From: JAICXG01 sp036825615
GTDB taxonomy: Bacteria > Verrucomicrobiota > Verrucomicrobiia > Chthoniobacterales > UBA10450
DNA: 64,000 nucleotides
Assembly (NCBI GenBank): GCA_036825615.1
Contig: DAISXY010000001.1
Span: 268,782-332,781 of the forward strand
Direction of reading: 5' to 3'
In this document: in pieces, positions 43,658 to 53,074 of the stretch
Numbering within the stretch: position 1 is the stretch's first letter
How the letters are laid out: every line of letters starts with the position of its first letter
The notes under the pieces: generated by a model
Seen by the model: the letters and a program-made list of their open reading frames with translations, nothing else
Told to the model about the DNA's origin: nothing
Databases searched by the model: none
Made by a program: the position numbers and the translations under genes

Positions 43658-44006
43658 CGCCAGATCTTCAGGCGGGGCTCGCCTGATGGACCGCGCAGAG
43701 CAAGCGCCACTCTCCTGGCAACTGAGACCTTTCACGCCATCGGTCTGGGCCAGTCTCTCTCCATGTGGAAGAGACGCACGCAATCGAATGGGAGAGGTCG
43801 CGTCCGTTCCTGGTCAGCCCGAAACCTTTCACACCATCACTCTGCCGTGCCGTCTCTCCCCGTGGGAGAGACGCACGCGCGCAGCGCGGCAGTGAGGGCA
43901 AGGGACAAGCATGCAAGGTAAGCGCTCGCAGAGCCCCTCGAAATAAGATTGACCTCGCCGCGCCCGCTGATCACGCTGCCCGCCTAATCAACCAAAGGAG
44001 CGATCA
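43658..44006. repeat. 349-bp gap with REP-like inverted repeats
   Basis: The gap has no gene. Two related units, about 43727-43790 and 43821-43905, share CCTTTCACNCCATC followed by CTCTCC, a short GTGG core and GAGAGACGCACGC, so each can fold as a hairpin (e.g. CGTCTCTCCCCGTGGGAGAG). They look like intergenic repeats of the REP type. An AAGGAGCGATCA ribosome site for the next gene ends the gap. Confidence 0.6.
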
Positions 44007-44450
44007 ATGAAAAAAGTTATCACCTTAGCAACCACACTCTTCTTTGCCGCCAGCATCCTCGCGTTCGCGGCCTCCAACGACGAGAAGATGCTGGAGAAAG
44101 AAAAAGCCGCCTGGCAGGCCTTCAAAGACAAGGACGAAGCCGGATTCAAGAAAGTTGTCAGCGCCGACATGGTCGGGGTTTACGTGGACGGGATGGCGGA
44201 CATGGCGAAAGAACTGGCCGACATGAAGAAGTGGGACATGAAATCGTTCGAGATCAGCGATTACAAAACCACATCAGCCGGCTCAAACCTCGTAATGTCG
44301 AGTTATGTCGTGAAGATCGAAGGCACCTTTGATGGCAAGGACGCCTCCGGTTCGTACAATGCCGGCACCGTCTGGCACAAAAAAGGCGGGCACGGCGATT
44401 GGATGGCCGTCTTCCACACGAACGTGAAACAAGCGCAGCCAGCCGGCTAG
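44007..44450 (+). CDS. Exported DUF4440/SnoaL-like protein, copy 1
   Basis: The 147-residue protein has a signal peptide (TLATTLFFAASILAFAAS) and an NTF2-like domain with EKEKAAWQAFKDKDEAGFKK, VSADMVGVYVDGM and GTVWHKKGGHGDWMAVFHTN. AAGGAGC stands nine bases before the start. The next gene encodes a diverged relative in tandem. The ligand is unknown. Confidence 0.8.
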   Translation: MKKVITLATTLFFAASILAFAASNDEKMLEKEKAAWQAFKDKDEAGFKKVVSADMVGVYVDGMADMAKELADMKKWDMKSFEISDYKTTSAGSNLVMSSYVVKIEGTFDGKDASGSYNAGTVWHKKGGHGDWMAVFHTNVKQAQPAG

Positions 44451-44510
44451 CAGACCGTTTCTGCCGTAATCTCGCGGGTGCGCCCGGCAACGGGCGTACC
44501 CTCTTCGCGG

Positions 44511-44954
44511 ATGAAGCTTTTCCTCGCCATCGCAACCCTATTGCTCCCCCCGGTCCTGGCCGGCGCCACGCCGGACAGAGCGGTGATCATCGCAAAGGAG
44601 AAACAAATCTGGGAGGCCGCCCGCCGGAAGCAGCTCGACCGCTTCCAGGAGCTTGTCGCGCCAGACGTTCGCGCGGTTTACGCCGACGGCATCATGACCA
44701 TGTCGGACGAGCTAAAGGCGATTCCGACGCGAACGATGAAAGCAGTCGATCTCATCGACTTCGAAGTCAGCTCGCCCGATCCGGCGATCGCGATCGTCAC
44801 CTACAAGGCAACCGTTCAATCGGAATCCAAAGGGACGGTGAAAAGCGCGACTTTCAATTGCGGCTCGGTTTGGCGACTGAGCCACGGCCGCTGGCAGGCG
44901 ATCTTTCACGGCGAAGCCGAAACCGCAGCGCCCCCCGGCCCGCCCTCGCATTGA
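44511..44954 (+). CDS. Exported DUF4440/SnoaL-like protein, copy 2
   Basis: The 147-residue protein has a signal peptide (LFLAIATLLLPPVLAGAT) and shares the pattern of the previous protein: AKEKQIWEAARRKQLDRFQE, VAPDVRAVYADGIMTMSDEL and GSVWRLSHGRWQAIFHGE. This suggests tandem duplication followed by divergence. It is 60 bp after copy 1, perhaps co-transcribed. No active-site residues are obvious. Confidence 0.78.
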   Translation: MKLFLAIATLLLPPVLAGATPDRAVIIAKEKQIWEAARRKQLDRFQELVAPDVRAVYADGIMTMSDELKAIPTRTMKAVDLIDFEVSSPDPAIAIVTYKATVQSESKGTVKSATFNCGSVWRLSHGRWQAIFHGEAETAAPPGPPSH

Positions 44955-44988
44955 CTTCCCACCCTCGCGTCCTATCCTGAACCAAACA

Positions 44989-45082
44989 GCGGGGGAGCCA
45001 TGGGCTGAGAGTCCAGCGCTTTGCGAGACAAGTGCCGGAGACCCCTTAAACCTGATGCGGGTAATGCCGCCGGAGGGAGCGA
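44989..45082 (+). promoter_or_regulatory. TPP riboswitch (THI element) upstream of thiC
   Basis: GGGGGAGCCATGGGCTGAGA near the 5' side, then ACCCCTTAAACCTGATGCGG, GTAATGCCGCC and GGAGGGAGC match the conserved P2/P4 cores (CUGAGA, ACCUGAU, GGUAAUGCC, GGAGGGA) of thiamine pyrophosphate riboswitches. Ligand binding is expected to turn down the thiC gene 48 bp downstream. A TCGTTAGG motif follows at 45088-45095. Confidence 0.92.
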
Positions 45083-45129
45083 GGAGTTCGTTAGGCCATG
45101 CGTGACCGCGCGCATGGCTTTTGTTTTTT

Positions 45130-47142
<2,013 letters not shown>

Positions 47143-47315
47143 CGCGCCCCTTCCAGGGCCTGGGGATCGCGTCTCGCGATCGCAAATTCCCAGCTCCTAA
47201 GTCCTGAAATGATGTAGCGTGGAGAAAAGGCGAGGCCAAAAAAACGATCGCCGCGATCGCTTCGGGAAAAAAGGGCCGATCTGGACGCGAAAGAGGCCGT
47301 GTGTACGGTGAGGAT

Positions 47316-47687
47316 ATGGATCGGCTCTCCGGTTTCGTGACTCTGCATCCCTACTTCAAGGTGCCTCCGGACAAGTTGCCGTTCCTGAAGTCGATTTTGC
47401 CGGAGTTCGCGGCGAAAACTCGCGATGAAACCGGGAGCCTCTTTTATGAGTTCAGCATCAATGGCGACGAAGTTTTCTGTCGGGAAGGCTACATCAATGC
47501 CGAAGCACTCCTGGCCCACTTGGAAAACGTGGGCGAGATGCTCGAGGCGACGCTCAAGCTGGCTCAACTCGTGCGCCTTGAAGTGCATGGACCGGCGGAG
47601 CAATTGGCAAAGTTGAAGGCGCCGCTGGCGAAACTGAATCCCACCTGGTTCACCCTGCACCGATGCAGCTGGGGCGACCCGTTTTGA
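47316..47687 (+). CDS. Antibiotic biosynthesis monooxygenase (YgiN-like) domain protein
   Basis: The protein has 123 residues from ATG 47316; GTG 47301 is an alternative. A single ABM ferredoxin-like fold is visible: LHPYFKVPPDKLPFLKSILP, CREGYINAEALLAHLENVG, and TRDETGSLFYEFSIN with the typical E..CL.Y.....-type pattern. Such proteins are quinol or heme monooxygenases or small ligand-binding proteins. It stands alone between thiC and the DUF72 gene. Confidence 0.7.
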   Translation: MDRLSGFVTLHPYFKVPPDKLPFLKSILPEFAAKTRDETGSLFYEFSINGDEVFCREGYINAEALLAHLENVGEMLEATLKLAQLVRLEVHGPAEQLAKLKAPLAKLNPTWFTLHRCSWGDPF

Positions 47688-47740
47688 CAGATCGAAGAAC
47701 CTATCGTTCCAACGCGGCGTGATTTTCGACGGTGTGAAGC

Positions 47741-48637
47741 ATGCCTGTTCGTGATGAAAAATCGACGCTCACACCAGCGGAGCGGCGAGCGCGCCGGGAA
47801 ACGCGGCGCGCGATGCAGCGGGCGGCAAATGTCGGCCGCGCCGCAAAAATGCACGCGTCGCGGCTGGCGTGGGAACGAGCGCCGCGGCTGAGCCCGATCG
47901 CTCACCCAGTCGAGACAGGCTCCTGTCACATCGGCTGCTCCGGCTGGTATTACTGGCATTGGCAGGGCGGATTTTACCCGGCCGAGTTGTCGCGTCGCGG
48001 CTGGTTTCGGTTCTACTCGGAGCAATTCGACACGGTAGAACTGAACGCGCCATTTTATTCGTGGCCCACAATTGCGACGGTCCGCGGCTGGCTGAAACAG
48101 GCCGAGGGCAGGCGCTTTATCTACAGCGTGAAAGTGTGCGAGCTGATCACACACGTGAAGCGTTTCAGCGGGACAAAGACGCTGGTGCGCGACTTCGGAC
48201 ATATCGCGGACATTCTCGGGGACCGACTGGGCTGCTTTCTTTTTCAGTTGCCTCCGAGCTTTCGTTACACAGCGCCGCGCTTGCGCCGGATCGTGGAGCA
48301 ACTGGATCCGGCACGCCGCAATGTTGTCGAGTTCCGGCACGCCAGCTGGTGGAATGAAAAAGTGTTCACGGCATTTCGAGATCGCGGAATCATCTTTTGT
48401 TCCTGCAGCGGGCCGGGTTTGCCGGACGAGCTGGTGAAAACCGCGGGCGAAATCTATGTGCGCTTTCATGGTCCGCAGTGGTGGTATCGGCATAATTACA
48501 GCGCCGTTGAGCTGGCGGAATGGGCCCAGCGGATCAAGGCGAGCGGTGCCGTGCGTGTCTGGGCCTATTTCAATAATGATCGCGACTGCTACGCGATCGC
48601 TAACGCGAGAGAGCTGCGCCGCCAGCTCCGTGGATAA
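47741..48637 (+). CDS. DUF72 family protein (TIM-barrel)
   Basis: The 298-residue protein has a basic N-terminal extension of about 55 residues, then the DUF72 core: IGCSGWYYWHWQGGFYP, YSEQFDTVELNAPFYSWPT, FQLPPSFRYTAPRL, VVEFRHASWW, YVRFHGPQWWYR and VWAYFNNDRDCYAIANA. The family forms a TIM barrel of unknown function, sometimes named YecE-like. The Arg-rich extension is unusual for the family and may be mis-started; an internal start was not found. Confidence 0.85.
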   Translation: MPVRDEKSTLTPAERRARRETRRAMQRAANVGRAAKMHASRLAWERAPRLSPIAHPVETGSCHIGCSGWYYWHWQGGFYPAELSRRGWFRFYSEQFDTVELNAPFYSWPTIATVRGWLKQAEGRRFIYSVKVCELITHVKRFSGTKTLVRDFGHIADILGDRLGCFLFQLPPSFRYTAPRLRRIVEQLDPARRNVVEFRHASWWNEKVFTAFRDRGIIFCSCSGPGLPDELVKTAGEIYVRFHGPQWWYRHNYSAVELAEWAQRIKASGAVRVWAYFNNDRDCYAIANARELRRQLRG

Positions 48638-48661
48638 GCGCGCGGCGGATTCGCGGTCAGG

Positions 48662-49005
48662 TCAGCTCAGCGCGGCGCGACGCTGGGTGCGAAAGGTGAT
48701 CGAGAATCGCCGCGTCTTCAGCGGTGGGATGTGATGCTGCCAGCGGGTCCGGCTCGCACCACGCAGGATGTATGCGGAACGCGGAGCGAGAACTTGGGCC
48801 AGCGGTTTGCTCCGCTTCGGGAGAGCTTTCTCGGGCGGCCCGGGACGAAACTGCATCGTGCAGGCGGCCAGCAGCGATACGCCCACGATGATGTCAAAAG
48901 CGGGCGCGTCGCGGTGCCAGCCGATGCCGGCGCAACTGAGATGAATTCCTCCTCGTAGACAAACCCTTGCGGCAGCTCGTTAGGGAAAAGTTCGGCCTGG
49001 CTCAC
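48662..49005 (-). pseudogene. alkB: AlkB-like dioxygenase gene with internal deletion and frameshift
   Basis: The first 23 codons (from 49005) give LFPNELPQGFVYEEE, the start of an AlkB-family protein. The frame then shifts, and from about 48938 another frame reads IGWHRDAPAFDIIVGVS (iron-binding HxD) and on to LAPRSAYILRGASRTRWQ and SITFRTQRR near 48662. About 80-90 residues of the middle are missing compared with complete AlkB. The demethylase is therefore not functional. A TCGTTAGG motif at 48977-48984 encodes PNE in the remaining N-terminus. Confidence 0.75.
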
Positions 49006-49067
49006 CTCAAAAGCTCACGCAAAAGGCGCGCCGCACCACCGCGGCTCTGCCTCTTCACTCAGACCTG

Positions 49068-49547
49068 CTATCTTAGTCCGGACTTCGTCAGGCCGAGCAT
49101 CTCGTCGGCGGAGCCTGGCGGGTTTCGGAAGCCGATGTTGAGCCGATTCCAAAGATTGATTGTGCCGACGGCGAAAGATAACTCCGAGAGTTGCGCGTCA
49201 CTGAAGTGAGACTTTGCGCGGTCGTATAGGTCATCGGAAACACCCTCCGGCCCGATCTTCGTCAGCGCTTCGGTCCATTCCAGCGCCACCTTTTCGGCGT
49301 CGGCAAATAACGGGGATTCGCGCCAGATAGGCAGGTGATAAAGGCGCAGCTCGCGTTCTCCATGGATCTTCGCCTCCTTCGAATGCATGTCGAGACAGAA
49401 GGCGCAGCCGTTCAGCTGCGACGCCCTGATGTTGATCAGGTCGAGGAGGGTGTTGCCGAGCGAGCTTTTCTTCACCGCTTCGCTGAGCTCAAAGACTTTT
49501 CTGGTCAGCTCAGGCGAGCTTTTAAGATAATTCAGGCGTTGCGTCAT
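49068..49547 (-). CDS. AhpD-like carboxymuconolactone decarboxylase family protein
   Basis: The protein has 159 residues from ATG 49547, with AAGGAGAC ahead. It has the AhpD core INIRASQLNGCAFCLDMHSKEA with the CxxC pair and a following His, then TEALTKIGPEGVSDDLYD and a typical NRLNIGFR end. It likely detoxifies hydroperoxides with thiols. Confidence 0.85.
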   Translation of the reverse strand: MTQRLNYLKSSPELTRKVFELSEAVKKSSLGNTLLDLINIRASQLNGCAFCLDMHSKEAKIHGERELRLYHLPIWRESPLFADAEKVALEWTEALTKIGPEGVSDDLYDRAKSHFSDAQLSELSFAVGTINLWNRLNIGFRNPPGSADEMLGLTKSGLR

Positions 49548-49735
49548 TTTGTTGTCTCCTTGCATCAGCTTCGGCCCGGGCATTCCCGAGTTCAAACACT
49601 CCATCGGCGCGACCGCGGTCAGCTTCGTCTAATCCCGCAGCGCGCTTGCGCCGGAAAAGGGGGTGACGAAAGTCAGCTCCTCGCATTCGCACAGCGGGCT
49701 TGAGCCCGACCGGCAACCCGCTATTCTCCCAACCC

Positions 49736-50467
49736 ATGCATCGTGATCATCAGTATTGGTACTCGCACCGCCTCAATCGCAACATGGGCGTCGCGCTTTA
49801 CGGAAACTACGGCGCGCCCATTCTCGCCTTTCCCACCAGCATGGGTGACGAGTGGGAGCAAGAAGGCCAGAGTATGATCCGCACCCTTAGCCCTTACATC
49901 GAGCAGGGGCGGATCCGGATCTTCTGCATCAACAGCGTGAACAGCGACTCATTCCAGAACAAGGGAGCGCACCCGTTCCATCGCAGCTGGATGCAGGCCC
50001 AATACGACGCCTATGTGGCGAACGAGGTTTTCCCATTTATCGATTCCCAGTGCCAGACGTTCGGGATCGCGATCGCCACCCTCGGCGCATCGCTCGGTGC
50101 CTATCATGCCGCCAACACGCTTTTCAAGCACCCCGACAAGGTGAAACGCTGCTATGCCCTTTCGGGCGTTTACGATATGCGCGATTCGATGGACGGGATG
50201 TATGATGACAACTTTTATTTTAATAACCCGGTCGACTACATCGCGAACATGAGTGACCCTTGGTATTTCTATCATTATGCAAGTTGCGACATCCGGCTTG
50301 TGACCGGCTGTGGACCATGGGAGAACAGCGGTCCTACTTACTACATATCCAGGATCCTGGCGAGCCGTGGAATTAATCATCGCGTTGATGACTGGGGCCC
50401 GGAGGGCGGACATGACTGGCCCTACTGGCACCACCAGATGTGGGAATATATCGGCCAGCATTACTAA
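49736..50467 (+). CDS. Putative esterase (alpha/beta hydrolase, EstD/PHB-type)
   Basis: The 243-residue protein starts with DHQYWYSHRLNRNMGVALYG, then ATLGASLGAYHAANTLF with the GxSxG nucleophile as GASLG and DDWGPEGGHDWPYWH with a late His. This matches the family of short putative esterases (PF00756). The substrate is unknown. It has no signal peptide. Confidence 0.78.
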   Translation: MHRDHQYWYSHRLNRNMGVALYGNYGAPILAFPTSMGDEWEQEGQSMIRTLSPYIEQGRIRIFCINSVNSDSFQNKGAHPFHRSWMQAQYDAYVANEVFPFIDSQCQTFGIAIATLGASLGAYHAANTLFKHPDKVKRCYALSGVYDMRDSMDGMYDDNFYFNNPVDYIANMSDPWYFYHYASCDIRLVTGCGPWENSGPTYYISRILASRGINHRVDDWGPEGGHDWPYWHHQMWEYIGQHY

Positions 50468-50642
50468 CGCGGGCCACGCCAGGTCGCGCTCGTAAGTGAG
50501 CGGCCCGAGGGCGGGCCGCCTCCACTGCCGTTGGTTGGCGCCGGCGCGCCCTCGCGCCGACGCAGCCCTCTCTTGACGAGATAGCACAGCAAAACGCGAT
50601 CGGTTATGCTGAAAGTCGCCTCTCCTGCGCCGCGAGCCGACT

Positions 50643-51530
50643 TTAATCGCGCCGAATGCGCAGATAAGAAGGAAACCGCGGCAGGCCTTTAGCGGTTAGG
50701 CCACGAAACCGATAAGTGATGACCGTTCCGATGGGCGGCGGCGATTCCCGTTCCGCATCGGTAAGGCCGCCGCCGATGGAGAATTCGCGGCCGTCATCCG
50801 TCCGCACCCGGAGCGCACCGACCTTGCCCGCGAATTTACCTTTGCCCGGTTCGTAAGCGATCACGGTGGCTTCCGCATCATCATAAGGCTTGACCTTGAG
50901 TAAGGTAGGCGAGCGCCCGGCTTCGTAGGCCGACGCCGGTTGGCGCAACATCAATCCTTCGCCGCCCGTCTTGACGACCCGATCGCGTTCGGCCAGCAGT
51001 TGAGTTACACCCTGGCAGCGTTCCTGCGCTACGACTCGGACGAAGCGGTTTCCTTCCGGAAAGGTGGCATGCAGGAATTGCATCCGCTCTTCAAAAGGAC
51101 CCTTGGCCTGCGGCGCATCAAAGACCATAAAGTGGACCCGTTGCCAGCGGTCATCCGGCGTCTCCGATCTCACGATACTAACAGTCTCCTCGAACTTTCC
51201 CTGTCCTATCCATAACTCTCCATCCAGCGCAATGTCATGGGGTAACTCCGCGAGAAAGTAATCCGGCGCGTGAATCAGATTGCCCTGCCGGGTCCATAAC
51301 TTCTGGCCATCCCAATAACCGCGCAGGCCATCGTATTTCTCACTCATCCACCAGCCGGTCGGATCGATCGACGGGTTCCAAACGTTCGCGAGCAACAGGT
51401 GCGGCGTTCGCTTTTCTGTCGCCGATTTGGCCGGCGTAACGTCTTTCTCCTTCGCCGCCAGGCTGCCGGTAAGGAAAATACCGGCGGCAAGTCCAAGAAC
51501 TGTCGGTCTCCATCTGGAGGGATTGCTCAT
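50643..51530 (-). CDS. Exported ATP-dependent DNA ligase, Lig E type
   Basis: The protein has about 295 residues. It has a hydrophobic, signal-like N-terminus (VLGLAAGIFLTGSLAAK), then nucleotidyltransferase motif I MSEKYDGLRGYWDG with the adenylated Lys, motif III LDGELWIG, motif IV GGEGLMLRQP and motif V LLKVKP, followed by a short OB domain. This is the compact Lig E group, whose members carry secretion signals and have been linked to DNA uptake in Neisseria and Haemophilus. The role here is inference. Confidence 0.85.
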   Translation of the reverse strand: MSNPSRWRPTVLGLAAGIFLTGSLAAKEKDVTPAKSATEKRTPHLLLANVWNPSIDPTGWWMSEKYDGLRGYWDGQKLWTRQGNLIHAPDYFLAELPHDIALDGELWIGQGKFEETVSIVRSETPDDRWQRVHFMVFDAPQAKGPFEERMQFLHATFPEGNRFVRVVAQERCQGVTQLLAERDRVVKTGGEGLMLRQPASAYEAGRSPTLLKVKPYDDAEATVIAYEPGKGKFAGKVGALRVRTDDGREFSIGGGLTDAERESPPPIGTVITYRFRGLTAKGLPRFPSYLRIRRD

Positions 51531-51563
51531 GCCGGGGAGCGTGGGCAACGCAAGCACTCCCTG

Positions 51564-52319
51564 TCAAGCTTTTCCTGGCCGCGGCTGGAGCTTCTTGCTT
51601 CGATCCAAAGGTTCACCCGACTCATATTCATCCAGTCGCGATGGATCGCCGAAGACTGCACCCAGGACCCGCGCCGGCCAGATTTCGAAGTAAGTCAGGA
51701 GCAATGCCATCAGCGGGACGAGAATGAAGGCGAGACCGTGCGCGGCCATGATGAACATGGCTACGGCGCGCAGGATCAGGAGATAAACATCCCAGCGAAC
51801 GCGCTGTTTCAGTTGCTTTTCGGGCATTGAATCATAGTTGACCTGGAGCGCTCTCCAGAAATGTCCGGCTGCGAGTGAACCAAAGGTAAACCAGAGCGCG
51901 GGTGAAGCTTGTATCTGGTGGCGCAGGTTGGAGCTAAGGAGCAGGTCGTGTAGCGGAATGAGAACGATCCAGTAAGGCAGGCCAACAATGCCGAGTAGAA
52001 AAATCCAGGTCACAATCCCACGCGCGATCTTGACGATGAGTAATTGACTCTCGGAGGCCTTTGCTGACTCCCGGAGAGCGCGTGGAATGAGCACCGCAAC
52101 GATTGCCGCCAGCGCGCTAAGTCCGTCAAACCAATAGTTGAAGACGGTGAGGGCAGCGGACCAATGGAAAAAATAAAGGCCGACAACGGGGATGAGGTTG
52201 CGCGCGAGAACAAGCCACGCGTCGGGGTTCGCTCCGAATTCGCGCAGATGCTGCGAGAGCGGAGGCGGGGCGATCGGGTGCGGTGCGGTCGACGCGGACT
52301 TGGCTGGAGGTTTTCTCAT
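51564..52319 (-). CDS. DUF6498-type integral membrane protein
   Basis: The protein has 251 residues from ATG 52319 with about six membrane helices. LVLARNLIPVVGLYFFHWSA and FNYWFDGL are typical of the DUF6498 group. Function unknown. It lies 33 bp upstream of the ligase gene on the same strand and may be co-transcribed. Confidence 0.65.
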   Translation of the reverse strand: MRKPPAKSASTAPHPIAPPPLSQHLREFGANPDAWLVLARNLIPVVGLYFFHWSAALTVFNYWFDGLSALAAIVAVLIPRALRESAKASESQLLIVKIARGIVTWIFLLGIVGLPYWIVLIPLHDLLLSSNLRHQIQASPALWFTFGSLAAGHFWRALQVNYDSMPEKQLKQRVRWDVYLLILRAVAMFIMAAHGLAFILVPLMALLLTYFEIWPARVLGAVFGDPSRLDEYESGEPLDRSKKLQPRPGKA

Positions 52320-52389
52320 CCTTTCGGAATCATAGATAGATCGGCGGCACGAACGCAATCAGGTTCGATAACGAAGGGCTAGGACTGTC

Positions 52390-52971
52390 CTACTGCTCAA
52401 ACGAGTGCTTTGAACGCCGGGGACACTTGCCGATCTCAGTCGTCGTGCTAAGGGCGCCGCCGCCGCCGCGCAGCATCCAGCATTCGTTCAGGGTGGAGGA
52501 GTAACAAATCTCCACCATAATACGTGGCCGGTCTTTGTTTATCTTTGCCCAGAGCGGGTCCACTTTCGTGAGTTCTTCGCCGTTACTGCCCCTGGGGGCA
52601 AACACCTCAACCGATTCGCCCGGCGCGAAAACGCGACCGGTCATGTCACTTTCCATGTAATGGTGCACGCCGGGACCGAGGAGTTTCTGCAGCGCCTCAT
52701 TCCAGTTCGCGACCGGCTGGCCGTCGACTGACACCACGACATTCCGGATAATGGCAGGTCCTACTCCTTTGTTAGCCAGGTCGAAGTGAATATCGGGCTC
52801 ATTGCTACTCTGAAATTCCAGGATAGGCCAGACCGCGGCACGCACCTGCTGGCGCTGAACGTAGGCGGTGTAACCCGAAACGCACAGGGCACAGATACCC
52901 ACGAAAGTCGCAATTGCCGTCTCGTATCGGCTGGCACCGCCGGTTAACTTTTGCTCTGTCACAGCGGTCAT
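52390..52971 (-). CDS. Single-pass membrane protein of unknown function
   Basis: The 193-residue protein has one membrane helix at residues about 20-40 (AIATFVGICALCVSGYTAYV) and a soluble C-terminal domain (VWPILEFQSSNEPDIHFDLANKG, VEVFAPRGSN). No named family was recognised. It is the most upstream of three minus-strand genes running to the DNA ligase gene. Confidence 0.6.
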   Translation of the reverse strand: MTAVTEQKLTGGASRYETAIATFVGICALCVSGYTAYVQRQQVRAAVWPILEFQSSNEPDIHFDLANKGVGPAIIRNVVVSVDGQPVANWNEALQKLLGPGVHHYMESDMTGRVFAPGESVEVFAPRGSNGEELTKVDPLWAKINKDRPRIMVEICYSSTLNECWMLRGGGGALSTTTEIGKCPRRSKHSFEQ

Positions 52972-53074
52972 CGTATCGGCCGGTCCGCGGTGCTGTCAAT
53001 GACTCCGGTAGCGCGCCACACCAGTCGTTTGTAACTAACTCAGCCAACTGACTCCCCGCAGCTGCGGATTTCCA

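Noticed and set aside
48718..49005. Independent 95-residue gene
   Set aside because: Only its first 23 residues make sense (AlkB start); the rest is the wrong frame of the AlkB C-terminal half.
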